Below are positions 1 through 10,400 of a DNA stretch of 64,000 nucleotides, one piece after another. A program made the translations under genes and the position numbers. Source of the stretch: CAIOHW01 sp964432565 (GTDB taxonomy: Bacteria; Bdellovibrionota; UBA1018). The stretch lies in the NCBI GenBank assembly GCA_964432565.1, contig CAYSOA010000001.1, positions 1 through 64,000 on the forward strand. The letters are read 5' to 3'. Within the stretch, counting starts at the first letter, position 1, and each line of letters opens with the position of its first letter. Below the pieces are notes generated by a model. That model was not told where the DNA came from, searched no databases, and saw only the letters and a list, made by a program, of their open reading frames with translations.

Positions 1-1
1 G

Positions 2-241
2 ACATTAATAAATAAGTCTCATAATCAGAACCTGAACATTTAAGACCCGAACGTCGGCAAGCTCTCGTCGATGTATATGTACGCGTGGAAACAGGGTGTG
101 AAGACGACGTATTACATGCGTTCGCGCGCCAAGACCTCGATCAAGAAGACGACCGTCGACACGCCGGCGAAAGCCTACACTGCTCAGGAAGCGGTGGTCT
201 GTTCCCTTGAAAACCCCGAGGCCTGCGAGGCCTGTCAGTAA
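2..241 (+). CDS. nrdA: Ribonucleotide reductase large subunit, C-terminal fragment (cut by window start)
   Basis: Partial gene. The frame ending at the TAA at 239-241 encodes the end of a class I ribonucleoside-diphosphate reductase alpha chain: GKLSSMYMYAWKQG then TTYYMRSRAKTS, the usual C-terminal strand, and a tail ending CEACQ whose two cysteines match the swinging redox pair that re-reduces the active site. It lies 37 bp before nrdB, as in many nrdAB operons. Oddity: the first 13 codons (INKSHNQNLNI, NrdA-like) use AT-rich codons and are followed by an in-frame TAA at 41-43, where related proteins read on. This may be an assembly-edge error or a chimera, so only 44-241 is surely intact here. 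Confidence 0.8.
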
Positions 242-278
242 ATTTGTCAGTAAGACGCTAAAAAGGAAGGAGTCCCCC

Positions 279-1286
279 ATGTTGCTGCAACCGGAATTGG
301 ATCTCACGCTTCGGCCGATGAAGTATCCGCAGTTCTTTCAGCTATACAAAAACTCGATCAAGAACATCTGGACGACCGAAGAGATCGACTTCTCGGTCGA
401 CTTCCAGCATCTGCGTGACAAGATCTCTCCGCAGGAAGCCCACCTGATTCGTCGTCTGGTGGCGTTCTTCGCGACGGCCGACAATCTGGTTGCCCATAAT
501 CTGGTGCTCAATTTTTACAAGCACGTGAACTCCCCGGAGTATCGCATGTTCCTGGGCAAGCAGCTCTTCGACGAGATGCTGCATGTCGAAACCTACCTCC
601 TGCTGGTCGATAACTACATTCCCGACATGGATGAGCGTCGTGCGGCGTTCGATGCCTACCAGACCATTCCGTCGGTGAAGCGTAAGGCTGACTTCTGCTT
701 CAAGTATATGGATTCGATCGATAGCCTCGACAAGCTCGATACGGATGCGAAGCGCAAGCAGTTCGTCGAGAATCTGATCTGCTTTGCTGCCTGTGTCGAA
801 GGGCTCTTTTTCTTCGGCTCGTTTGCCTATGTCTACTTCCTGCGTAGCAAGGGGCTTTTGCCCGGCCTCGCTACTGCCACGAACTGGATCTTTCGAGATG
901 AAAGCCTGCACATCGAAGGCGCGATGGCCGTGCTTGCAGCCGTTCGAACCGAGTATCCCCATCTTTTCGATGCTTCGATGCAGGACCGGGTCTATGCCAT
1001 GATCGAAGAAGCGATCGAGGTGGAGATGGAGTTCTGCCAGGACGGGCTGTCCTTTGGCGTGACCGGGCTCTCTCCGACGCTCATGCGTCAATATCTCGAA
1101 TACGTCGCCGACCAGCGCCTGAGCCAAATGGGGTTCGCGAAGAAGTACCTCTCCAAGAACCCATTCAGCTTCATGCTGCTGCAGGACGTGCAGCCGCTCA
1201 CGAACTTCTTTGAGAAGCGCGTCACGGAGTACTCCAAGGGATTTGACTCGAGTGCCAGCGCCGTCAGCTTCTCGGAGGCGTTTTAA
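279..1286 (+). CDS. nrdB: Ribonucleotide reductase small subunit (beta)
   Basis: Makes the radical used by NrdA to reduce ribonucleoside diphosphates. The 335-residue length is typical. The di-metal ligands of the family are all visible: D68, E99, H102 (ExxH), E173, E208 and H211 (second ExxH). The radical tyrosine is Y106, four residues after the first His, so this is a tyrosyl-radical enzyme and not the Tyr-less class Ic form. The ATG at 279 is chosen because AAGGAAGGAG precedes it. A longer reading from 207 would overlap the end of nrdA. No strong terminator follows: an imperfect hairpin at about 1287-1312 lacks a T run. Confidence 0.97.
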   Translation: MLLQPELDLTLRPMKYPQFFQLYKNSIKNIWTTEEIDFSVDFQHLRDKISPQEAHLIRRLVAFFATADNLVAHNLVLNFYKHVNSPEYRMFLGKQLFDEMLHVETYLLLVDNYIPDMDERRAAFDAYQTIPSVKRKADFCFKYMDSIDSLDKLDTDAKRKQFVENLICFAACVEGLFFFGSFAYVYFLRSKGLLPGLATATNWIFRDESLHIEGAMAVLAAVRTEYPHLFDASMQDRVYAMIEEAIEVEMEFCQDGLSFGVTGLSPTLMRQYLEYVADQRLSQMGFAKKYLSKNPFSFMLLQDVQPLTNFFEKRVTEYSKGFDSSASAVSFSEAF

Positions 1287-1359
1287 GCGGGATCCTTCAG
1301 ATCCGCGGTTTCTCAGAAGTTTGTCACCATTCTCGGTCCGATGGGGTTAGGCTGGTGTC

Positions 1360-2103
1360 ATGCGAGGAACCTTTTTTGCGAAGCCGTTGGAGATTCTGAT
1401 CGAGATCGAGGGCGAGCGCTGGAAGCAGGGCGACGCCATCCTAGGGCGAGTGACGGTGAGAAATCGCGGGTCGGAGTCCGTCTCGATTTCGGAGTTGGCG
1501 ATTGAGCTCTGCCGAGCCCAGCTCAGTGCGGTCAAGAAGAAGGCCGAGGGCGCCTTCAAGCCCATGGAAGCCGTGCAGCTTGCGGGGGAGCTCTCGCCTG
1601 GCAGCGAGATCGGACAGGACTTTCGTTTCGAGCTGGGGCTGAATGCTCCGATTACGGACTCCGCTTCGAGCGCCTTCATCTGTTGTGGGGGAGGAGCGCT
1701 TCAATTGATGATCGAACCGTCGCTAGTCATTCAGGAGTTCACCTCGGCGCTTCAGGCCCAGCATCACTTTGGATTCAAGTCCTACAAGCAGTCAAAGGCG
1801 GGCGTGGGAGCCAAGTTTTCAGCTCCTGATGGCCAGAGCTTTGCCGCGATCGAGGGTTTGATGCTTTCGGCCCGGTTTGTCGAAGAATCGGGTACTCCGG
1901 ATCTTGAGGTGAGCTACGACTTCCAAGTCAAACAGGTCGGGGCGGGTGCGTTGCCCATGAAAGTGGGTAAGGCCAGTCGACAGGTTCAGCAGGTGGTTCC
2001 AGCGTTGGAGTATCAGACGCCCAGTGGACGTGTAAATTTCGAGGGAGTACGACGTTTCGTTGCCGAGGCCGTCTCGGTTGTCGAAGCGAAGGTGCTGTTC
2101 TAG
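1360..2103 (+). CDS. Arrestin-like or Spo0M-like beta-sandwich protein, function unknown
   Basis: A 247-residue soluble protein without signal peptide or membrane segment. The N-terminal part (about residues 8-60) has the alternating pattern of an arrestin-N or Spo0M type immunoglobulin-like sandwich: a strand of the kind EILIEIEGERWKQGD, then a G-R-V-x-V-R-N turn and a strand with paired serines. The family link is by pattern only and needs a profile search. The second half again looks all-beta. It stands alone after nrdB and ends 6 bp before the convergent helicase gene. No function can be assigned. Confidence 0.6.
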   Translation: MRGTFFAKPLEILIEIEGERWKQGDAILGRVTVRNRGSESVSISELAIELCRAQLSAVKKKAEGAFKPMEAVQLAGELSPGSEIGQDFRFELGLNAPITDSASSAFICCGGGALQLMIEPSLVIQEFTSALQAQHHFGFKSYKQSKAGVGAKFSAPDGQSFAAIEGLMLSARFVEESGTPDLEVSYDFQVKQVGAGALPMKVGKASRQVQQVVPALEYQTPSGRVNFEGVRRFVAEAVSVVEAKVLF

Positions 2104-2109
2104 TACGCC

Positions 2110-5091
2110 TCAAGCCAACAGCCACGCGAGATCCTCCCGGGTGAGCGTCATGGCGGAGGCACCCAGGCCCGAACCGACGACAGCTTCGGCGAGCGCCTGT
2201 TTGCGCTGCTGTAGCTCCAGGATTCGTTCTTCGACCGTTCCTCGCGCGACGAGACGACAGATCAGCACGGGTTTTTCCTGTCCGATTCGGTGAACGCGAT
2301 CGGCGGCCTGGTTTTCGACTGCGGGGTTCCACCAGCTGTCCATCAAAAAGACATGATCGGCCGCAGTCAGGGTGAGCCCCACGCCTCCTGCCTTCAGAGA
2401 CAGAAGCATCACGGCGGGGCCATCCTCCGACTGAAACTCTGAAACCACGGCGGCGCGGTCGGCAGTCGATCCGTCGAGTCGCGAAAAACGGACTCCTGCC
2501 TCCCTGAGGCGCGGCTCGATGTGGTCGAGCAGCGAGGTCCACTGAGAAAAGACCAGCGCTCGATGACCCTCGGCGAGCGTGGTCTCGAGAGTCTCCATTA
2601 AAAGGTCGAGTTTTGCGGAGGTTTCAGCTTGGTGTCCGGGCAGGAGTGCGGGATGGCAGGCTGCCTGGCGCAGTCGCAAAAGAAGCTCGAGCGCGTTGAA
2701 AACGGATGCTCCGTGGTCCAGGTTCTCGATCACTTCCTTCCGGGTTGCTGCAAGCAGCGCCTGATAAAGGTCTCGTTCAGAGTCGCCAAGATCACAGTGA
2801 AGGACAACCTCGGTTCTTGGGGGAAGCTCGGGAGCCACCTCCCGCTTCAGTCTTCTGAGAACGAAGATGCCCAGGCGGCGCCTGAGGCGTGTGGCGGCGT
2901 CGGTGTTGCCGCGTAGGATTGGTCCGGCCCACTCCTCTTGAAAGACCCGTCGGCTTCCCAGTAGTCCGGGATTCAGGAACTCGAAGACGCTCCAGAGGTC
3001 TTCAAGCTTGTTCTCAACCGGAGTACCGCTCAGGGCAATGCGTGTCGCCGCCTTCATTCGGTGGGCGGACCTGGCAACTCTGGACTCAGGATTCTTGATG
3101 GTCTGGGCCTCGTCGAGAATAGCGCAGTCCCATGAGTGCTCTAGAAGGGTCGGATCCTGGCGAAGCAGACCGTAGCTGGTAATCGTGAGGTCGGCCTCGG
3201 GGTCCAGTCGGCGCTGTGGCCCCCAATAAAGGTTCGTTCGAAGTTGCGGGCGAAACTGTCGGGTCTGATCGAGCCAGCCCTGCAGAACACTGGCAGGGGC
3301 GACGATCAGGGTGTTGGTGCGAACCGTACAGAGTGCCTGCAGTGTTTTTCCCAGCCCCATGTCGTCGGCCAAAAGAGCGCCCATTCCTGCCGCTTGAAGC
3401 GAGCATAGCCAGTTCACGCCGTCCTTTTGGTAACGGCGCAGCTCGGCGGTGAGATCGGCAGGAAGTGCGGCCTCTTGAATCCCTTCAAACTGATCAAGCT
3501 TCTGAACGAGGGGCGCCGAGTCGCCGACTCGCTCGCTGCTCAGCTCCTCCGTAAGGGCGGCCAGTTCGGGGAGGGCGTAGGAAGGAAGAGTGCGCTTGTT
3601 CGGGTCCCGAAGATCCATGAGCCGCTGAAGGGCCGAGGCATGCCGAGCCAGCGTCTCCTTGGGAATCGTTGCGAATCCTCCCTCGATCAGGGGAACAAGC
3701 GAAGACCCGTCGCGGTAAGCCGATAGAACGCGTGCTGCCTCCGCCTTGCGACCATCGGCGAGCAGAAACTGTGGCTCGAATGGCCCGGGATTCAGGGATA
3801 CTCTCTGGGGTGAAACTTCCAGGTGCAGGTCGCCGTGAACGGTAAAGCGCTCGAGCGCTGACCCGCGGAGGATTGTTTCCTCGGCGTTTTTCGCTTGAAA
3901 CTCCCTCAGCTTGCTCACCAGCTCGATTGCCTGCATCCCCGAGAAACGTACCGGGTGGCCAGGCATCAGGTGAAGTTCGGACTGAATTTGTCGAAGCAGC
4001 GTCTTTTCTCGCTCCGAATCGCGTATCTGAAATGGCCCGGTTGACTCGATTGAAAGTCCTACGGAGAGCTCCCATTCGCTCAGGGACTCGAGGTTGAATT
4101 GCACCCGAGGAGGCGTCCTCTCTCCTCGAGGGAGGCGGTCGGTAAGGATTCGAACGGGGATTTTCTTCTCGAGCACTGGGAGGATTTCGGTGACCAGTGT
4201 GCCGACGGATGGTCCGTGAAAAAGGCGTCCTGGAGGCACCAGCATTCGGCGCTCTTCGGATGTGAGTCCCGGATCGAGAAGCAGTCGAAGCTGGCCTTTA
4301 TAGAAGATGACGCCGTTGGAATAGAGACGCGCGGGCACATGCTCGGAATCGGCGAGCACACGAAAACCATTCCCCTCCTCACGTACGACGGCTTCAATGG
4401 CCGTCGTGGGTGCACCGATGCTGACAGGCTCTCCGTTGAGCTCCACCTGGCCCACCTCGCGGAGCGCCGAGAAGAGTCGCTCGAGAAAACCCGAGTTCCT
4501 GCAAAGCTGCTCCCAGGGGTTGGAGGCCGGAGTGGCCGAAACAAACGCCGCGATGACGCCATCAACACGAAAGTCTTCACGCGTGGCGGATGGGAGCGGG
4601 CCTGAAAGGCGTCCCGATTCGATGCCCCCGACATGGGCCACCAGTGAGCCGATGAAGGGAGCTCCGTCCAGAAGGCGCTCAAAAACCAGGAAAGACTGCT
4701 GATCTGGCAGCTTGAGTTCGCGAAACGAGTAGCGAAGTCCACCCCCTTTCTTCGCGGATGCGAGAGGGCCCTCCGCTACAGCCTTCGGTTGCACCAGGCC
4801 GCCCTTCAGCGCGGCGACGCACGCTGCGACATGAGAGCAGGGATCGGCCATTTCGTTGCAATCGCAAAAATGATCTTCGTCTTCCGGCCAGAGCTGCACC
4901 TTGGCGCTGACCGGGCGATCGGCATTGCGCACCCGGGCCAGGATTTCCTCCTCCCCAAACCGTTCGAGTTCCACCATTCCGGAGCGAGCTGCAGCAACCC
5001 CCTTGGACCATACTCCCGGGAGCACCGCCTTCCGGAGCTCCGTGAGGAAATCTTCAATGGCCGGGGGAATCTTGAAATCTGGCACGATCAC
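2110..5091 (-). CDS. SWIM zinc-finger SNF2-family helicase-like ATPase
   Basis: A 993-residue Swi2/Snf2 ATPase of the bacterial kind that carries an N-terminal SWIM domain. SWIM zinc ligands appear as CDC then CSH near residues 75-95. The first RecA lobe has Walker A DDMGLGKT near residue 575 and Walker B LDEAQ near 655. Motif III is SGTPVEN. The second lobe ends with motif VI, DRVHRIGQ, near 930. Such enzymes are double-stranded-DNA translocases acting in transcription or repair; the substrate here is unknown. The gene is monocistronic, divergent from the next small gene by only 26 bp, so their promoters must overlap the coding ends. Confidence 0.93.
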   Translation of the reverse strand: MIVPDFKIPPAIEDFLTELRKAVLPGVWSKGVAAARSGMVELERFGEEEILARVRNADRPVSAKVQLWPEDEDHFCDCNEMADPCSHVAACVAALKGGLVQPKAVAEGPLASAKKGGGLRYSFRELKLPDQQSFLVFERLLDGAPFIGSLVAHVGGIESGRLSGPLPSATREDFRVDGVIAAFVSATPASNPWEQLCRNSGFLERLFSALREVGQVELNGEPVSIGAPTTAIEAVVREEGNGFRVLADSEHVPARLYSNGVIFYKGQLRLLLDPGLTSEERRMLVPPGRLFHGPSVGTLVTEILPVLEKKIPVRILTDRLPRGERTPPRVQFNLESLSEWELSVGLSIESTGPFQIRDSEREKTLLRQIQSELHLMPGHPVRFSGMQAIELVSKLREFQAKNAEETILRGSALERFTVHGDLHLEVSPQRVSLNPGPFEPQFLLADGRKAEAARVLSAYRDGSSLVPLIEGGFATIPKETLARHASALQRLMDLRDPNKRTLPSYALPELAALTEELSSERVGDSAPLVQKLDQFEGIQEAALPADLTAELRRYQKDGVNWLCSLQAAGMGALLADDMGLGKTLQALCTVRTNTLIVAPASVLQGWLDQTRQFRPQLRTNLYWGPQRRLDPEADLTITSYGLLRQDPTLLEHSWDCAILDEAQTIKNPESRVARSAHRMKAATRIALSGTPVENKLEDLWSVFEFLNPGLLGSRRVFQEEWAGPILRGNTDAATRLRRRLGIFVLRRLKREVAPELPPRTEVVLHCDLGDSERDLYQALLAATRKEVIENLDHGASVFNALELLLRLRQAACHPALLPGHQAETSAKLDLLMETLETTLAEGHRALVFSQWTSLLDHIEPRLREAGVRFSRLDGSTADRAAVVSEFQSEDGPAVMLLSLKAGGVGLTLTAADHVFLMDSWWNPAVENQAADRVHRIGQEKPVLICRLVARGTVEERILELQQRKQALAEAVVGSGLGASAMTLTREDLAWLLA

Positions 5092-5117
5092 GGTCCTACC
5101 ATGGTAGAGGATGGCCC

Positions 5118-5492
5118 ATGTCTCTTTTTGACCCTCGAATGATGGACCCCTCCAAACTCAGCCCTGACATGCTCATGAAGTTGAGTCGACTGGTTCAGGA
5201 ATTACCGCCTGCTTTGCTCACACGCATGCAAACGATCATGCACAACTCCATGGCGGGTTTTGACGTCAGCAGCGAGATGGCCGCCTTCGAGGCGGAGCTG
5301 CCCGCTGGCTTTCGCGAAAAGATGGCACGTCTCATGTACGAGATGCATGGCGCTGTGCCTGCGGGCTCGTCGCCAGAAGTGGTCGATCCGGTCGTATCGA
5401 GTCCCCGCGAGGCGCAGCTGACCGTTCTTCGAGCCGTCGCGTCCGGAGACCTGAGCCCCGAGCAGGCGCTCGACGTTCTCTTTCCTGTCTAG
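5118..5492 (+). CDS. Small conserved-looking helical protein, function unknown
   Basis: A 124-residue soluble, methionine-rich, mainly helical protein. I see no recognised motif. The N-terminal 35 residues (DPSKLSPDMLMKLSRLVQEL) look like an amphipathic helix pair, and the last 30 residues form another short helical segment ending DVLFPV. It is divergent from the SNF2 gene (26 bp) and its TAG stop overlaps the TAG of the convergent kup gene inside the palindrome TCTAGA. Codon usage matches the surroundings, which supports a real gene. Confidence 0.65.
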   Translation: MSLFDPRMMDPSKLSPDMLMKLSRLVQELPPALLTRMQTIMHNSMAGFDVSSEMAAFEAELPAGFREKMARLMYEMHGAVPAGSSPEVVDPVVSSPREAQLTVLRAVASGDLSPEQALDVLFPV

Positions 5493-7396
5493 ATGCTGAT
5501 CTGAGCTCCTACCTCGATCACCTGATCGGGGGGGAGTTTGAAGTACTCGGTGGCCGGTCGGGCGTTTTTCGAAAAGAGGATGAACAGCTTCTTACGCCAA
5601 TAGGCCATCCCGGAGTCGCCGTTCGGTAGGATGCTCTCGCGCCCCAGGTAAAAGCTGAGCTTTTCGAGTTCGATCGGGAGGCCTGCCCCCATGGAAAAGA
5701 TTAAGATCTCGGAGACGTCGGGAGTCTCCATGTAGCCGTAGCGTGCCGTCACCTTGAAAAATCCATGCGAGAGCTCGGTGACCCGAACCTTCTGAAGGGC
5801 GGGAATTTCGGGGGTGTGTTCTGTGACGATCGAGAGCAGGATGATCCGTTCGTGCAGCGAGCGGTTGTGCTTGACGTGGTGCTGCAGGACTGAGGGAGCC
5901 ACGTCGCGGCTGAGGGTCATGAAGACCGCCGTGCCTGGCACCCGAATGGTCTTTTTGTGAGCCATCTCGTCGATGAATTCCTGCAAAGGCATCGACTTCT
6001 TCGACAGGATCAAGCCCAGCGCATCCCTGCCCTTTTTCCAGGTGGTCATGACGGCAAAAATCGTCGTGGCAATCGAAATGGGAATCCAGCCGCCGTTCGG
6101 GATCTTCACCGTGTTTGCAATGAAGAATGCGACGTCAATGAAAAGGAAGATGGCTACCGGAATGCCGGCCTGCAGCAGGGACCAGTTCCAGAGGCGCCTA
6201 GCCACCACGTAGAACAGCAGCGAAGTGACCGCCATCGTTGCCGTCACGGCGATTCCGTAAGAGGCCGCCAGTGCGGAGGACTTTTGAAACGCGAGAACCA
6301 GTCCCAGACAGGCGAGCATCAATAGCGTGTTGACTCGAGGCACGTAGATCTGCCCCTCGGTCTCACGAGAGGTATGGCGGATGGAGGTTCGCGGAAAGTA
6401 GCCGAGTTGAACGGCCTGCTGGGTCAAGGAGAAGGCGCCCGAGATCAGAGCCTGTGACGCGATGATTGCGGCGCAGGTCGCGATCAAGACCATGGGGTAG
6501 ACTGCCCACCCCGGGAGCATTCCATAAAATGGATTTTCAGCGGCCTCGGCGCCGTGGGCCAGTACGAAGGCCCCCTGGCCCAGATAATTAATCAAGAGTG
6601 CGGGAAGGACGATGGTGAACCAGCCGATTCGGATCGGCTTGACCCCGAAATGCCCCATGTCCGCGTAAAGCGCTTCACCGCCGGTGATGCAGAGGACCAC
6701 CGCTCCCAGAACCCAGAATCCCTTCATCCCATTCAGGATGAAAAAGTTGACCGCGTGTGAGGGATGCAGCGCGCCAAGGATCTCGGGGTGCTGGATGATC
6801 CAGGGAATTCCTGCAGCAGCAATGGATAGAAACCAAACGAGGGTGATGCGGCCAAAAACGGCGCCCAGCGCCGCCGTCCCCTTGCTTTGGAATAGAAACA
6901 CTCCCGTGATGATGACGAGAGTGATGGGAACGACATAGGGCTGAAAGGCCGGGGTGGCGATTTCGAGTCCCTCGATCGCCGAAAGCACCGAAATGGCCGG
7001 AGTGATGATTCCGTCACCATAAAGCAGGGCCGCGCCAAAAAGACCGAGGCCGATGACCAGACTCTTGCGGCGATTCACACCGCCCTCCCGCATCTTGGGC
7101 AATACAAGAGCCAGAAGGGCCATGATCCCGCCCTCTCCCTGGTTATCGGCTCGCACGATGAACATCAGGTACTTGATGGTGACAGTCATCATCAGCGACC
7201 AAAAGACCAGCGAGAGAATGCCGAAGACATTGAGCGTCGAAAGCTCAAGGCCGAAGGTGTGATGAAAGCTCTCCTTGATGGCGTACAGCGGCGAAGTGCC
7301 AATGTCGCCATAGACAACTCCGAGGGCGGCGATGGTGAGGGCGCGAAGCTGTTTGCCGGACGGACTTTGACCTGGGGCGAGGGACATTTCATTCAT
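5489..7396 (-). CDS. kup: Low-affinity K+ uptake transporter, KUP family
   Basis: Proton-coupled potassium importer of the inner membrane, 635 residues. The family signature is visible near the N terminus (GVVYGDIGTSPLYA), followed by about twelve hydrophobic spans and a cytosolic C-terminal domain of about 150 residues that starts after the last membrane span. I place the start at the ATG at 7396, preceded by GGGAGG. An ATG at 7387 is also possible, and a longer reading from 7465 would run into the start of the divergent HAD-GH65 gene. It stands alone; the intergenic space to the divergent gene is 67 bp. Confidence 0.96.
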   Translation of the reverse strand: MNEMSLAPGQSPSGKQLRALTIAALGVVYGDIGTSPLYAIKESFHHTFGLELSTLNVFGILSLVFWSLMMTVTIKYLMFIVRADNQGEGGIMALLALVLPKMREGGVNRRKSLVIGLGLFGAALLYGDGIITPAISVLSAIEGLEIATPAFQPYVVPITLVIITGVFLFQSKGTAALGAVFGRITLVWFLSIAAAGIPWIIQHPEILGALHPSHAVNFFILNGMKGFWVLGAVVLCITGGEALYADMGHFGVKPIRIGWFTIVLPALLINYLGQGAFVLAHGAEAAENPFYGMLPGWAVYPMVLIATCAAIIASQALISGAFSLTQQAVQLGYFPRTSIRHTSRETEGQIYVPRVNTLLMLACLGLVLAFQKSSALAASYGIAVTATMAVTSLLFYVVARRLWNWSLLQAGIPVAIFLFIDVAFFIANTVKIPNGGWIPISIATTIFAVMTTWKKGRDALGLILSKKSMPLQEFIDEMAHKKTIRVPGTAVFMTLSRDVAPSVLQHHVKHNRSLHERIILLSIVTEHTPEIPALQKVRVTELSHGFFKVTARYGYMETPDVSEILIFSMGAGLPIELEKLSFYLGRESILPNGDSGMAYWRKKLFILFSKNARPATEYFKLPPDQVIEVGAQISI

Positions 7397-7463
7397 TTCG
7401 CGCCCTGACCTCCCATGGTCAACCTCAAACTTCCTGATCCCGCGACTTGCAGAGAGAGGGAGC

Positions 7464-10400
7464 ATGTCGCACTCGCTACCTCAGTGGCCAGCCTCTCTCG
7501 ATCGATCCTTCGAGGCACTCGTTTTTGACTGGGACGGTACGGCTGTTGATGGGCGGGCCGAGGAGGCGCGAGACCTGGCCGATCGCGTCGATCTTCTTCT
7601 GGGAAGAGGGGTCTGGATCCTTGTAGTGACGGGGACGCATTTGGGTCATCTCGAGAGGCAGCTTCTGGGGGGCTTGAAGGCGCCGGATCGGCGACTTCTG
7701 TTTCTGGGGACGAACCGAGGGTCTGAGATCCATGGATTTCCCGACGGAGCGACGCTGGAGAGACTGGCATTTCGGCGGGCCTCTCTGGAAGAGGAGAAGG
7801 CTCTGGACTCCTCGATTCTGGCGCTTCAGAAGCTCTTTTGGAAGGAGTTCCACCTCTCTTCCGAAGTTGTCTACGACCGTATGAATCGACGAAAGCTCGA
7901 TCTGATTCCGACTCCGGAGTGGCAGGACCCTCCCAAGTCAAAGGTTTCGCAATTACTTGGAGCCATCGAGGCTCGTCTTGGCAGGCATGAGGGACGAAGT
8001 GCGTTGGCGTGGATGGTGGATGCCGCAGTTCGAATTGCCCGAGAGCGCGGGCTCTCGAGTCCGCGTGTCACGACCGATCTCAAGCACATCGAACTCGGAC
8101 TGACGGACAAGTCCGATTCGGTGAGGTGGTTCTTCGAGCACGTCCTGCAGCCCCAGTCGATATCCCCCGAGCAGGTCGTGCTCGCGGGAGATGAGTGGGG
8201 GTCTCCGGGCGACGTCAGCGGCAGTGATCGCAGGATGGTGATTCCCGAGCTCGAGGGTTGCCCGCAGCTTTCAGTCGGCATTGAGCCGGCCGGTGTGCCC
8301 GCGGGAGTCGTGCATGCGCCTGGGGGGGCGAGGTCGTTCTTGGATTTTCTGGATCTTCAGCTCGCCTGCCACCAATGGGGTTTATCGTCAGACCCCGCCT
8401 GGTGCGTCGAGCAGGCGCGTTTCGATCCCTCTCGTGAGCGAGAGATGGAGACACTTTTTGCCATCGGAAACGGAAGAATCGGGGTTCGAGCGGCGCTTGA
8501 GGTGGGGATTCCCTCGTCAGACTCCGGTTTCTTCGTCGCTGGGGTCTATGACGCCAAGTCTCCTGTGATGCCGTATTTGGAACGGGAGTTCATGACTGGA
8601 GGGAGACGGGGGCATCTGGATGCCGAGCTGGTTTCGTTTCCCTTTCCCTTTCGTGTCGACGCCCGAATCGCGGGTGAGCGTGTGCGACTGCGAGAGGAGT
8701 CGGCGCCGCAGGTCCGTCGCAGGCTCGACCTTTCGTTGGGAGTCCTGCATGTCGAGCAGTCCTTGTCGGTGGCTGGATTTCGATTCGAACTCGAATCACG
8801 TCGTCTCGCCTCCCTCGAAAGTCCCGACTGCCTGCTTCATGAAGTCGAGTTTCGGTTTCACGAAGGCGCCGCCCGAATTGAGGTCGAGGTGGGTGTTGAT
8901 TTCGAGGAGTTCCACTTCAGGCATCCTCATCTGGTAGTGGTTCATCCGAAAGGAGAGGAGCCGTGGTCCGGGCGGGCCCCGCCGGGCTTGTCGGAGTTGA
9001 TGGAGTTCGAGACGCGGCACTCCAGAGTTCGGGTTGGACTCGCCAGTCGCATGGAGGTGGATGGGCGCGATATCTCCGGAAAAGGGTGGTCGCAGGTTGT
9101 TTCTTCAGGACGTGTCGTGCGAATCCGGCGTGTGATCTGGATCAGGCGTGCTCTGAATCAGGAGAAGGATCTAAGAGAAATCCTGCTTCAACAGGCAGGA
9201 AAATGGAGCTTTCAGGACTTTCATCGTCGACTTGCCGGGGATCGGCGCCACTGGCGTGCCTACTGGCAGCGATCCGACCTCCAGTTTTCGAAGGACGCCG
9301 GAATGACGGAGTCGCATCGATTCAGTGCCTACCATCTTCGTATTGCTGCTCCGTCTGACGAAGGTCACTCGGTTCCCGCACGAGGCCTGATTGGACGGGG
9401 CTATGAAGGACATATTTTTTGGGATGCCGAGATCTTCGTCATGCCATTTTACAGCCTGAGATTCCCCGAATTCGCGAGGCGTCTGATTGGCTACCGGTAC
9501 GCCACTCTTGATGCTGCCCGACGGCGCGCGAAGTCGATGGGGTGCCGCGGCGCCAGTTTTGCGTGGGAGTCGACCGTCTCGGGTGATGATGTGACGCCCG
9601 AGCAACTCGTGCTGCGCTCGACCGGAGAGACGATTCCGATCCATACCGGTCGTCAGCAGATTCATATCACCGCGGATATCGCCCACGCCCTCTGGCAATA
9701 CTGGCGATTTACCGGAGATTCTGAACTGATCAGGCAGGAAGGAGCCGAGATTCTTCTTGAAACAGCAAGGTTCTGGGTCACCCGCTCCATCCGGGATCGG
9801 GGTTCCTTTCACATTCGTCAGGTGGTTGGTCCTGATGAGTATCACTTTGACGTCAATGACAACGCTTATACGAACTGGATGGCCCGCTTCAACGTGCAGC
9901 ACGCGCTTGCGGTGAGAGACTGGCTTCTCGAGGTGGATCCCCGACGGCTTTCGCTCTTGATGCACACGATTGGAATGAACCGCAGTGAATGGGCCGACCT
10001 GGAAGCATTCGTCAGGGAGATCTATCTTCCCGTTTCGGGTGCAGACGGCGTGATCGAGCAATTCGAGGGGTTTTTCGATCTCGAGGCGCTTCGTCTCGAT
10101 CCCAAAGACCGGATCAAGGCGCCCGTTGGTCGCCTTCTCGACTGGAAGCACGTGAATCGTCTTCGGATCTGCAAGCAGGCGGATGTGCTGATGCTGCCCT
10201 TTCTCTTTCCGGATCGATTTACACCTGAGCAGATTCGCGCCAACTACCGTTACTACGAGCCGATTACGGATCACGGCAGCAGCCTGTCGCTGCCGGTTCA
10301 CGCCATGGTCGCCGCGCTCTGTGGCGAAAAGGAGGACGCCGTCGCCTACCATCAAAAAGCGGTTGAACTGGATCTCTTCAATCTGATGGGGAATACGGCT

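Noticed and set aside
342..1127. Long open frame antisense to nrdB
   Set aside because: The plus strand carries all NrdB metal ligands and a good ribosome site. The antisense protein has no recognisable motif and reflects codon bias.
1287..1312. Intrinsic terminator after nrdB
   Set aside because: Imperfect GCGGGATC/GATCCGC hairpin without a T run; too weak to call.
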